From: Caecitellus pseudoparvulus
Taxonomy: Eukaryota > Bigyra: Bicosoecida
Assembly: GCA_965644315.1 (NCBI GenBank)
Contig: CBFFRQ010000063.1
Coordinates: 19,850-83,849 of the forward strand
Length of the DNA: 64,000 bases
Direction of reading: 5' to 3'
The translations under genes and the position numbers were made by a program. The notes beneath the pieces were generated by a model that did no database searches, was not told the DNA's origin, and was given only the letters and a program-made list of their open reading frames with translations. This document shows, piece after piece, positions 1 through 9,873 of this stretch (position 1 is its first letter; each line of letters opens with the position of its first letter).

Positions 1-3000
1 GGCGGCTCCAAGCGTCGCACCAAGCAGGAAGAGGTTCTCAAGGTTGCTCAAACTGGAACTTCCGAAACCAGAGTTTCCTTGGCTGTCATCCGCTCCGTGT
101 CCAGATGCACCCGACCCTGCCTCCACAGCCGACCCCGCCTCTGCCGCAGCAGCCAACGCTGGCGCAGACGCACGCAAGTCGCCCGGAGACAACACAGCCG
201 ACACAGTACCACCAGGACACAGCCCGCCGCGCGGACACTGCGCACATGATGGCGGCACGCCAAACGTACCTGCCGGACACCCCACACACCCACCGCCCAC
301 CGGCGCCAACCCCGCACCACACCTCACCTCCAGGCACTGCGTCGAGTTGTCCGGATCACGCACCTCACCCGCACCACACTGCGCAGGCGGCTCCTCAGGC
401 GTCTCCACACACCCCTCCAGCCCAGACACACCACGCAGCCCCGCCGTGTCGGTGCCCTCAGGACACGCCAGACACGCACTGGACACCAGCGCCCCGCCCG
501 GACCCGACCCGTACGTGTTCACAGGACACGCCTCACACGACACAGACCGCGCTCGCACCGCATACGTCCCCTGCGCACACGGACTGCACACCGACGCACC
601 CGCCAACGCCGCAAATGACCCCGCCGCACACGCCTCACACGCCGACCCCGACGTCGCACCCTCCACCCCTGATGCCGTGCCCGGCGAGCAGGGTACGCAC
701 GACACCGACGTCTGACCCGGCAAGCTGTTGAACGTCCCAGCCGGGCATGGCGTGCAGCTCTCCTCCGCATCAGACTGACCCAGGGCGTTGTTGAAGGTGC
801 CCACTGGACACGCCACTGCCTCCCCATCGGGACACACGTGCCCCAACGGACACGCCTCGCACTCCCCGCGCACCGTGGGGCTCTGCCCTGCCGGACACAC
901 GACAGTGGACGGCGTGCTGCCTGGCACACAGCTCGCGATGGACGGCGTGCCGGCGCTGAACGTCGTCTGCCCAGCCGGGCAAGGCGCGCAGGCGTCTGTC
1001 TCGTTGGTGCCGCCGCTGCGGGTGCCGTAGGTGCCGAGTGGGCAAGGGGAGCATGCGGCTTGGCCTGGGGCGTCGGTGAAGGTGCCGAGGGGGCAGAGGG
1101 AGCACTGTTGCTGTCCAGGGCCAGATGAGAAGGTGCCAGGAGGGCATGTTTGGCAATCCTCCCTGCTTGTCGCCTTGCTCATCGGCGAGAAGGTGCCAAT
1201 TCTGCACGGCAAGCACCCAGTCGAGTCCCTTCCGATGAAAGGGTTGTATGTTCCAGGTGGGCATTCCTCGCAGTCGGAGAGGTGTGAGAGTCCAAGTGTG
1301 TCTGTGAAGGTGCCCTTTGGACACCCTACTGCTCTTCCCGTTGGACAGGCACGCCCAACGCCACACAGCATGCAGACAGGAGCGAGACCAATCGTAACGG
1401 GCATCTCCCCTGGCTGGCATGAACAAAGCTGGAAAAAGGTATCGCTTCCAAGCCTGCCAGTCACTCCTGCAGAGACGACGGCATTCTGGAACTCGGGAAT
1501 TGTGCTTGGAGAGAGGTCAGGGAAGACAGCTCGACCGGGGAAGCACTGTGATGACTCGATGGTGGCCGTCAAAACCTCGAGCTTGATCCCATTGCCAACT
1601 GTGGTTTCGTTCAGGCTGCCGACTTGAAAGCCGGGCATGTGCCTTGACTGGATGACGAGCGACGTTCCGATGTGGACATTTCGCCACACACTTGCTTCGG
1701 GCCCAAATGACAGGCTGCTCGTGGAAATCTTCAGCGCACCGACGGCCACATTCAACAAGCTGAGCTCTTCCACAACCCCGTCCAAGCTTCCGAGGATGTG
1801 CAACTCCCCAGCAGCATGCACGCCTTGCCAAACTGTGTGTGGCAGTCGGAACAAATCAGGGCCCTCTGTTTGCCCGAAGCGAATGAAGACGCTCCCAGTG
1901 GCACCGACGCCCGAAAACACGCCGGGAACCAACCAGTTTGACGGATCTGTCTGCTCGCCATTGACCACAAACTTGCTTAGTCCGACGTTTACCCCAGCGA
2001 GGGAGTTGTTGTGCATCACCAAACTTGTTACGTTGGCAATTCTGAAGCCCTCCAAGTCGCCGCTGAGTCCCCGAAACGCATAGGGATGCACCTCCAAGTG
2101 GGATTCGCCACGGCCAAAGCAGCCATCACCGACCCCAGTACTGCCACCACCGTATCCGCCACCACCGTATCCGCCACCACCGTATCCGCCACCACCGTAT
2201 CCGCCACCACCGTATCCGCCGCCACCGGATCCGCCACCACCGTATCCGCCACCGCCGTATCCGCCACCGCCGGATCCGCCACCACCGTATCCGCCACCGC
2301 CGTATCCGCCACCGCCGGATCCGCCACCGCCGGATCCGCCACCGCCGTATCCGCCACCGCCGGATCCGCCACCACCGTATCCGCCACCGCCGTATCCGCC
2401 ACCGCCACAGCCTGAACCGCTGCAGAGCCGCCTGAACGAGCCTCCCTCGAACCCATGTTCGCCTGAGCTCGGGTCTGGCGTAGGTGTGCCTACGGTCATG
2501 CGGCAGCTGAGGCTCGCGCCTTCGAAAGCCCCAGGGTGCACAACTTGGCTACTCACAATGTTGTTGCAGCTGGCCCCCAGCGCAACTGTGGAGGAAGATC
2601 CAAATACACAAGCTGGAGTGTACGATGAGCTGAACTCCTCACGAAGGACCAGCCCAGTGAAGGTATTCGGCAAGAATTCAGTCTGGTTGAAGCATTCCAT
2701 AGCCCAGTTGTAGAAAATTGTCTGGGGCGCGAACGCCATTGGCTCGACAAAGAGACAGTTGCGAAAGTCGCCAAACCCCCCGACCTGGAAGGAGGCGCGC
2801 CTGGCATCAAAACCCTCGAACGCGAACGGCTCCAGCTTCCATAGCACGTTCTTGCCAGCAGTATCAGATCCAAGTTGGACTATTCCGGACGGCACCAGCG
2901 TGTTGTTGAATGCCCCAGCTTGGATCTGCACTGCGAGGTCGTCGCCCTCCGTCGGCGCCGCGGAACGCTTGATGAACCACTGGAACGCTGCAGAGTCTGG

Positions 3001-3813
3001 AAACGTCACATTCGAGAACGCGAGGGACTCAATTGTTTCGATTGGTCCTTCAATTGAGAACGATGTTGCGTCATCAGCGAACCGTAGGCCGCTGAAGGCG
3101 TTGGAGTGCACAACTCGGAGGCCCAGGCCTTCATCGTCACGCATTGCGAGAGACTCAGTTACGATTGTTCCTTCCAGAAGAAAGGGTGGAAGAGTTCCAT
3201 TTGGCATGTCCAAAAACTGCAAGGTGTGCACTCGCATGTGAGCCAAGGCTCGAGCATGAAGCGTGCCTGTGAAGTCGCCTGGGAGCCAGAAGTTGAAGGT
3301 GACCTCGCAGCCCTCGAAAGCCAACGGCTCAACATCAAAGCTCATGCCGGTGAAGGTTAGTGACTGAAACCTTGCGTCCTTGAAAGCCCCTGTGCGGATA
3401 ATGCTGAGGTCTGGCATGTCTTGAAACTGCAGCGTGCCAATGTCCGCGCCAGCGAAGGCGCCGTCGGCGAGCTCTGTGATTGGCTGCCCGGTGAACTGGA
3501 CACCCTCCGGAAAAGAGATGTGGCTGAACGTCCCACTGGCAATGCTTGTGATGGTGTCAGGTGAGGTGGCACCCTGGCTGCAGTCCAGCTGCCCGCTTGG
3601 CGCCCCGCCGGGGGGGCAACTGCAATCGGACAGCACGCCGGAAGTCAGGGTGCAGCAGTCCAGGCAGTCTTGCACGGCCTGGCCTGCTGCACAAGCCAGG
3701 TATCCGATCAGGATGAGAAGCACAGGGCCCCGCAAGCGCGTCGCTTCCCTCCTGGGCAAGCCTGGAGCGTGGAGCGGCGGCCGCAGAAACGCGAGCTGGC
3801 GATGGTGTCTCAT
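1..3813 (-). CDS. Giant LRR + GCC2/GCC3 cysteine-rich membrane protein, copy 1 (3' end outside window)
   Basis: An uninterrupted frame of 1,271 codons starts at the ATG at 3813 and is still open at base 1, so the C-terminus is missing. The start is followed by a basic segment and a hydrophobic signal/anchor (about residues 29-43), then a CxxCC motif. Residues about 60-650 are BspA-like leucine-rich repeats with recurrent 'GAF' motifs. Residues about 775-1215 are cysteine-rich repeats of the GCC2/GCC3 type (PxGTxxxxxGxxxCxxCPxG). The last visible residues begin a hydrophobic stretch matching the transmembrane helix of copy 2. A Gly4-Tyr/Ser repeat (2146-2404) interrupts the LRR region and is absent from copy 2. 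A likely cell-surface receptor or adhesin; ligand unknown. Same strand and architecture as the gene at 9874-14475. No frameshift or stop was seen, so I do not call it a pseudogene. Confidence 0.85.
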   Translation of the reverse strand, partial: MRHHRQLAFLRPPLHAPGLPRREATRLRGPVLLILIGYLACAAGQAVQDCLDCCTLTSGVLSDCSCPPGGAPSGQLDCSQGATSPDTITSIASGTFSHISFPEGVQFTGQPITELADGAFAGADIGTLQFQDMPDLSIIRTGAFKDARFQSLTFTGMSFDVEPLAFEGCEVTFNFWLPGDFTGTLHARALAHMRVHTLQFLDMPNGTLPPFLLEGTIVTESLAMRDDEGLGLRVVHSNAFSGLRFADDATSFSIEGPIETIESLAFSNVTFPDSAAFQWFIKRSAAPTEGDDLAVQIQAGAFNNTLVPSGIVQLGSDTAGKNVLWKLEPFAFEGFDARRASFQVGGFGDFRNCLFVEPMAFAPQTIFYNWAMECFNQTEFLPNTFTGLVLREEFSSSYTPACVFGSSSTVALGASCNNIVSSQVVHPGAFEGASLSCRMTVGTPTPDPSSGEHGFEGGSFRRLCSGSGCGGGGYGGGGYGGGGSGGGGYGGGGSGGGGSGGGGYGGGGYGGGGSGGGGYGGGGYGGGGSGGGGYGGGGYGGGGYGGGGYGGGGYGGGSTGVGDGCFGRGESHLEVHPYAFRGLSGDLEGFRIANVTSLVMHNNSLAGVNVGLSKFVVNGEQTDPSNWLVPGVFSGVGATGSVFIRFGQTEGPDLFRLPHTVWQGVHAAGELHILGSLDGVVEELSLLNVAVGALKISTSSLSFGPEASVWRNVHIGTSLVIQSRHMPGFQVGSLNETTVGNGIKLEVLTATIESSQCFPGRAVFPDLSPSTIPEFQNAVVSAGVTGRLGSDTFFQLCSCQPGEMPVTIGLAPVCMLCGVGRACPTGRAVGCPKGTFTDTLGLSHLSDCEECPPGTYNPFIGRDSTGCLPCRIGTFSPMSKATSREDCQTCPPGTFSSGPGQQQCSLCPLGTFTDAPGQAACSPCPLGTYGTRSGGTNETDACAPCPAGQTTFSAGTPSIASCVPGSTPSTVVCPAGQSPTVRGECEACPLGHVCPDGEAVACPVGTFNNALGQSDAEESCTPCPAGTFNSLPGQTSVSCVPCSPGTASGVEGATSGSACEACAAGSFAALAGASVCSPCAQGTYAVRARSVSCEACPVNTYGSGPGGALVSSACLACPEGTDTAGLRGVSGLEGCVETPEEPPAQCGAGEVRDPDNSTQCLEVRCGAGLAPVGGGCVGCPAGTFGVPPSCAQCPRGGLCPGGTVSAVLSPGDLRASAPALAAAAEAGSAVEAGSGASGHGADDSQGNSGFGSSSLSNLENLFLLGATLGAA
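133..1127. repeat. Near-identical block shared by the two LRR/GCC genes (copy 1)
   Basis: This segment aligns without gaps to 11119-12113 at a constant offset of 10,986 bp. By eye I count about 20 mismatches in about 995 bp, half of them in the first 90 bp. Identity stops abruptly on both sides: the flanking coding sequence is homologous only at the protein level. It covers most of the GCC2/GCC3 repeat region. Confidence 0.9.
2146..2404. repeat. 15-bp coding minisatellite (Gly4-Tyr/Ser)
   Basis: About 17 tandem copies of a 15-bp unit whose variable triplets read gta or gga tcc on the plus strand. On the coding (minus) strand each unit encodes GGGGY or GGGGS. It keeps the frame of the LRR gene and forms a glycine-rich linker within the LRR domain. 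Confidence 0.95.
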
Positions 3814-4569
3814 GGCGGTTGCTAGGGCCAGCCAGCCCCTCAATCGGCTCCAAAACGAGAGCTCAAGCTGAATTGTTGGTGTTGAAGTCGATAAGCTTCG
3901 AACTTGTGTGCGATGCGATGGTTTATTGTCGGCCGGGGCGAACTGCTGGCGTCGCTGGGCAACAGCGTTTCAGGTGCAAGGCGTCGCTGGACACGCCAAC
4001 GCAATCATGGACGTCCCTCGCGTGCGACGCGATGGGCAGCCCCGCGCTCGGCAGATCCACACAATAGCTGAATGATCTTACTCAGACAGCGGATTCCCGT
4101 GCTGCCTGGAGCCGGGGACCCCCCGTGGGGCCTGAAGAGCGCTGCCGTAAGAGCGCAATGCTGCGAGCTGCGGTGCAGTGCGAGCTTGCCCAGAGTAAAC
4201 CCGCAAGGCAAGGCGGTGCCCGGGGTTGAGAATTGGCCACCTTGCTGCACTCCATCCCCCCCATCTCCAGACCTGTGCGACTGCCTCCGAAGAAGAGTCT
4301 CTCCCCTTGAGGCCACCAAGGGGGCACTCACACACTTGAGCTCGTGACAACGGACCTGACCAGCTCTAAACTTAGTCTCACAGCAGCTGCCGCCTATGCC
4401 GCGGAGATCACAGCAAATCCTACCCTCCGAAACATCCACACCCCCACGTACTCTTGACTGTGGCATTTCTGTGTTCCCCTTGCTCATTTTGCTTCCATTT
4501 TTGTTGTCCCCGATTGCTACGTTTCGCTGGCGTTTCGTTGCCAACGCCCCGGCAAGGGACGCAGCCCCC
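3814..4569. other. Divergent intergenic region between LRR copy 1 and the USP gene
   Basis: 756 bp between two divergently transcribed genes, so it must hold both promoters. No convincing ORF, tRNA or repeat. An in-frame upstream ATG for the USP gene lies at 4396 and would add a hydrophobic leader; I consider it less likely than the start at 4570. Confidence 0.5.
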
Positions 4570-7500
4570 ATGCCACGGCAGGCTCGGCCCCGGAGCAGCA
4601 GGTCCAAGAGAAAGACTGAACCTGCTGCATCCAAGGTGGTGGAGCGGCACATTCGGGATCCTTACGGCACGTTACAGGCAGCGCCGTCCAAGGAAGGTGA
4701 GGAGGGCGGAGCTCTTTGCAGCAAGTGCTGCCTCATCGTCACCCGCCGTTTCCGCCGCACTCCGTCGCACAGAGTGGGGGTCGAAGAGAAATGACTGCAG
4801 CAATCCGAACAACCTCTTTGGACTGGGTGAGCTGAAGAGGGGAGTGTGGGCGCCTCTTGCGACTGGTCTGACGGGACCAGGTCCACACCCACTGGCTCTG
4901 CTGCGGGAGCCATCCGTGCAAGCTGCCGGCCTGGTCAACCTCGGCGCCACGTGCTACTTGAACGCCCAACTGCAGGTGCTGTACCACTGTCTCCCTTTCC
5001 GGTGTGCTCTGTATGCCTGGAGCGGCACAGGCGGGAAGGCAGTGGCAGGTGCAGGCGGCGCAAGTGCTTCGGCAGCAGGTGCAGACCTGCTGCGCACACC
5101 TGCAGCAAGAGAGGCGCAGCTGCGCGTCATGCAGCAACTGTTCTGCACGATGCAGTACTGCGTGGCGAAGTGTGCCTCACCTGCCCCGCTGGCTGCTGTG
5201 TTCCGGCTGGCGTCGGGTGTGCAGCAAGATGTGCAAGAGTTCTTGCAGCTGTTTATGCACCACCTGGAGACCACCTTGGCAAGCTCGGGTCCGGCGTACC
5301 TGCAGCGTGTAATTCCTCGGCTGTTCAGGGGGCGAAGCGCATGGGTGAACAAGTGTTTGACGTGTGACTACACCTCTCGAACTGGTGACGCGTTTTACGA
5401 AGTTCAGGTGCAGACGCAGGGGGTCAGCAGCCTCCACCAAGCGCTCGAGCAGACGTTTGGCACCGTGGATTTATCAGGCTCTGCTCAGTACTCGTGCCCT
5501 CGATGTCAGGACAAGCGCGATGCCGAGCGGTTCTTTCGTTTGGAGCAGCTGCCTCCCGTGCTGCACGTGCAGCTGGCACGGTACGGCTACGACATGGCGA
5601 CAGGAGAGCGGAAGAAACTAAATGACGCCATCCACATCCCCGATGTCCTGAACCTAAGCCAAACGGATGCACTGGCAGTTCCTCTTTCGACAGCGCCAGC
5701 GGCTACGCGAGTTCCCGTCTTGTACGAACTGACAGCGGTTCTCTACCACCACGGGAAAAGTGCCAACTATGGGCACTACACGTGCGATGTGTGGGATTCT
5801 GAACGAGGACAGTGGCTGCACTGTGACGACGAGGCAGTTTCTGCGCTCACGGAGGGGGCTTCTCCTGCAGCAGGAGCAAAGCAGCCCAGGAGGGACACCG
5901 AACACCCGCTGCACGAAGACTCGAGTCCTTGTCTTGCCGACAAGTGTGGGGCAGCTGCGTTTGAGCAGGTTAGTGCCGAAACGCCGGCCCCGCCAACCCT
6001 GTGGCCGGCGGGCGCCGTCCCTGAAGTGGGCAGCGTACCGCAAGCAGCACTTGCGGCAGCCGTGTCGGGAATCAGCTCTGACCTTCCGCATGGCCCACCC
6101 CAGCCTGCTCCTGAACTGAGAAGCGCAACAGCTCAGGGTCCGATCGTATCTCAGGCACAAAGGGTGTATTCACTCGCTGCGAGTGGAGTGTCCGGGTACG
6201 TGTCGTGGTGCAGGCGCAGGCGACATCCCCGCATGTCCACCTGCGCTGGGAAAGGAACTCGAACTGCGTACATGTTAGTGTACAGTGCTGTTGACTCAGA
6301 ACGAGCGGCCAAGTGGGAGGCTATGCAAGTCGCAGTGGGAGCTGGGCAAGTGCCAGTAGGCGACCATGCGGGCAGCCCCAGCGAAGCCGCTGCCACGACA
6401 CCTGCAAGCTGCAGCAAGCCAAGCCGGAAGCGCAGCAGGCAACCCACTTCAGATGAAGAGCAGATCAAACTCCCATTGGATGCTTCCATGGCGGCGAGCG
6501 CTCAGGAGCAGACCGCGAGGTACATGTTTGATGTGCTTCCACCAGCGCCACGCTCACCCTTCGAGAACTTAACGGCGGGATTCACCCCGAGCGATGGGAG
6601 TGCCGACAAAGAAGGTGTATCTTTGCTTCCTCCGAGTGACATGTTATCTGCTGTGCATGCTTGGAATAGGGTGCTATCGCGACGTGCGGCGGCATGGATT
6701 CGCCAAGAGCACGCAGCGCTTGCCTCGAGGAGGGCGAGGCAGCTGCTGTACGAGGCACTTTTCATGTCATCCTCCCAGGCTGCTCCTCGCCCCCAAGCTG
6801 TCACAACCAACGCTCTTTCCCGCTGGCGGAGCCAAAAGGCACCTCCCCACTGGTTCTGGATTCCGGCTCGTTGGCTTGCAGCGTGGGTGCAGGGTGTGGA
6901 GGTGCAAACTGACGGCGACAGCCAGGGCATTGACGGGCCCGGGCACGCCACACCTGATGAAGGTACATCAGAAGGCCGGGGAACTTCCCCGATCTGTCTG
7001 TTATCCGATGAAGAAAGCTGTGCGACGGCGTGTGATGAAGAGGCTTCGAGCGGGTCAAGGAGCAAGCACGATGTTGCAGCACAAGAAGCCGAAGCCAAGC
7101 CAGCGGCTGACGGGGCAAGGCAGGACGTGGCCGACCTCTTGGAGCGGGCTTGTGCTGGAAAGTGCCTCGACCTGCCAGACTTGTGCAAGTCAGGTGTGTG
7201 GCTGTTCGACAAGGGGGGGCGAACCGCCTTTGGAGTGTCCACAGCAGCCTGCCCTGCGCTAGCTCACATGGACATGTCGCCCCTCCTCTCAACTCAGGCT
7301 GGGGGTGAGGTGGTCATGATGCCTGCAGCAGCCCGCTCTGCAAAACGCGTGACTTCCGCTGTCTTTGAGGTCCTGCAGAACGCAGGTGGGACGGCTGTGT
7401 GCAAATTCCTCGGAGCGGAGAAGTTGCACGAGGCAAGCTGCCAAGCTTGGGCGGATGTGCAAGCTGCTGCTCGTGAAAGTTGCCCTTCCAGTCTTCTGAG

Positions 7501-9700
7501 CTGTGCAAAGGAAGCTGTCGAGCGTCTTTGTGACTGGAGCGGTGATACCGCTCCCAGCTGGGCCTTGGACGCGGCTCCAGGCACTGCAGAGCCAGCGGTG
7601 CCAACTTGGGCGGTGGGCACTTGGCTCTGCACAGAAGTTGACGTGGCACCCTTCCCTGTCCACCAGAAAAACTTCATGTCTCCAGACTTGCTTGGGAGCA
7701 TTCTCGGAGAGCTGTCTTCCTCCAGAGACCAGCACGCTGAGGTGGAGGAGCTTCTGTCTGTCCTCGGGCAGCCGGAGCCGGTGCAGCTGACTCAAGCAGA
7801 GTTGCAAGACGCACGCGCAGCCTTCGTTGCAGACACCTTGTCCTCAGGTGATTTTGCGGCAGTGAAGTCGGACACCCCCACGCCAAACACCACAAATCTT
7901 GACTCTTGTCACATCGAGGTGCTTGATCCAGACTTCCGCGCTCCAGAGTCGTGGAACCTGCCAGATGGGACCCTCCTTGATGTTGCAGCGGCCGAGGAGC
8001 CTGGGGCAACTGCAGAGACTCCCCAGGCGCTGGAGGTCATGCGCGCCCTGTCGTCTCTCGCGCTGTCCTGGACTGAATCACGGGGCGGAGAGCAACAGTA
8101 TCTTCTCAGCCGAGCTTGGATCCGGCGCCTGCGAGACGAACAAGACGTAGCTGTGCATAGCCGTGCAAAGAAGAAAACCGGTGGGGGGCTGCTCGATCAC
8201 TTTCGTGTTGACCCTAAGCCTGGCCCCCAGGACAGCCCACGCACGACCTGTGCGAACGCGGACCTCGTAAGCCCTGCAGGCTACCTTGCACATGGCTCTG
8301 CTCGCCGGTACGCTCGTGTCTCGGCTGAAGCCTGGCAGAGTGTGCTTGCCTTTGCCCCAGATGCGGTCCCCGTCCACCACCTCGTCGCGGTGACTGACCC
8401 ATGGCAGGCTGCAGCTCAAGCTTCAAATCGGAAGGAAGCCTCGCAAGCTGCAGCCGCCCGACGGAGCCAGTTGGCCTCCGCTGCGCTGAATAGACTTGCG
8501 CTTCGCCGGAACCCATTTCCTGCCACCCACTCAGCCAAGCACGTTGGAACATGCCCGCTTGCGCCTGGCTCGTACGCGCTCGTCCCAGCTGCCCTGCTTG
8601 CTTCCTGGCGTGCCTGGGTGAAGGAGGGCGCTGATGAGCCGCAGTTGTCTGGCTGCGCTTGGGAGGGTTTCTTCGTTGACGAGCCAGGTGCGACACCAAG
8701 CCTGGGCCTCCCAGACCACGTTCTGCAGTACCTCAGCAGCGTGGCGCAGGTGCGACTGCCTGCCCGGAACCCAGATGACACTGCCCTTGCCTGCCCGCTG
8801 TCTCCAGATGCCTCCCCCATGCCTCGGTCGGAAACTGGTGCAGGATCGGGCGCGGTTGGGTTCGAAGTGGTTGCCATGGACATGTGGGAAGATTTCCTCA
8901 AGGTGCAAGGGCTACTTCGAGGCCCTCGCCCCACTGCAGAAGTGCAGTCTGGGCGATGCGCCTGCCTGGATGCAGCCTCCCTTGACGCTGGAGGAGGCAA
9001 GCCTGCAATGCCTTCAGACACCACTTGCGGTGAAGGGTGCCCACACCTGTCCCCCAGGTCAACGCCAGCATACGCAGACTTCTGCGGATCCTTGGCGGCG
9101 CCCACGCTGCGTGTCTTGCCTGCACAGCAGGCCGCGATGCTTCCAGAACACATCACAGCCCACCACAGCACGTTTTTCCCCAACTCTGCGGAGAGTACCG
9201 AAGGCTGCATTTGGTGGACAGATCCACCACTGAACAGGGATGGCCTGGCAGCACAGCTGCTCCGCCTTCAAGCTGCCCGTGTGCGCTTCACGAATCGAGA
9301 GATTAATGTCCGACGCCTTGCGAGTGGTCAGGATCCTCCAACAGGTGCCGAGTGCACCGCAAGCGGGGAACGCCTTGGTGAAGGGGGCTCACGAGGAAGG
9401 CGGAGCCGGCGAAGCCGCAGCGCGGGCAGGCTTATCATCCTGGTTGACAGCACTGACTCGTTGCACGAGTTGGCGCTCAAGTGCTACGAGGCTCACGGCT
9501 TCGGGCTCTGTGGACGTTTCTGGTTTCGGGGGACGCCCCTCTCTGCTGGACAAACATTGGAGGAAGCAGGGGTACCAGCGGAGGGGACCATATTCTTCGA
9601 GGACGGCGACGAAGATATTCTGACGCTTGGCTTGGAGGGGTCTATGGTTTCCATGCCTGAAGCAGGCTTCGGTGGCTCGGCGTTCCAATCAACCGTGTGA
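4570..9700 (+). CDS. USP48: USP48/UBP26-type ubiquitin-specific protease
   Basis: Cysteine protease that removes ubiquitin from proteins; plant UBP26 acts on histone H2B. Exons 4570-4696 and 4773-9700 are joined across a 76-bp intron (donor GTGAGG, acceptor CACAG), giving about 1,684 residues. The splice restores the N-terminal motif NPNNLFGLGE, which corresponds to NPNCLVGIGE in human USP48. The Cys box GLVNLGATCYLN has its nucleophile near residue 103; the His box GHYTCDVW has its His near 377, followed by CDDEAVS near 395. Zinc-binding CxxC pairs (CLTC, CPRC) lie between. Past the catalytic domain are Trp-rich segments resembling DUSP domains (for example YLLSRAWIRRL), then a C-terminal ubiquitin-like domain (about 1590-1660), as in USP48. 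It is longer than the human protein (about 1,035 aa) because of low-complexity inserts. The family is clear; orthology to USP48 is inferred. Confidence 0.88.
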
Positions 9701-9873
9701 TGCGCAGAGGCAGAACAGGTGCAGCCAGGCGCGGAAGGCCGTTGCCTGAAGGTTGACGCGCTGAGTGCCTTTGACGCGTCGTGTGCCCTTAGTCTGCTTA
9801 GGCAACGCCAAGGCTTGAGCCATGCATTGCATCGCACCAAGCTAGGTCAGTTCTAAAGAGTAAAAAAGCGTCC
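9701..9873. other. Convergent intergenic gap
   Basis: 173 bp between the USP stop and the stop of LRR copy 2. It serves as 3' UTR space for both genes. No hairpin of the histone type is seen. Confidence 0.5.

Noticed and set aside
44-731. Plus-strand His/Pro/Thr-rich ORFs, repeated at 10922-11717
   Set aside because: They are the antisense of the GCC2/GCC3 coding region; the repetition reflects the duplicated block, not a gene family.
2146-2404. CRISPR-like array
   Set aside because: Units are directly contiguous with no spacers and keep a coding frame; a eukaryotic minisatellite.
2028-2456. Minus-strand Ala/Asp/Val repeat ORF and the plus-strand Ser/Ala/Thr repeat ORF
   Set aside because: Shadows of the 15-bp minisatellite read in other frames; only the GGGGY/S frame continues the LRR protein.
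1-3813. LRR copy 1 as a pseudogene
   Set aside because: No long ORF is obvious there at first sight because the frame runs off the left edge without a stop; translating it codon by codon shows no stop or frameshift.
3814-4569. tRNA or other small RNA genes in the larger gaps
   Set aside because: I looked for the B-box and acceptor-stem pairing in this and the other gaps and found none convincing; a covariance search would be decisive.
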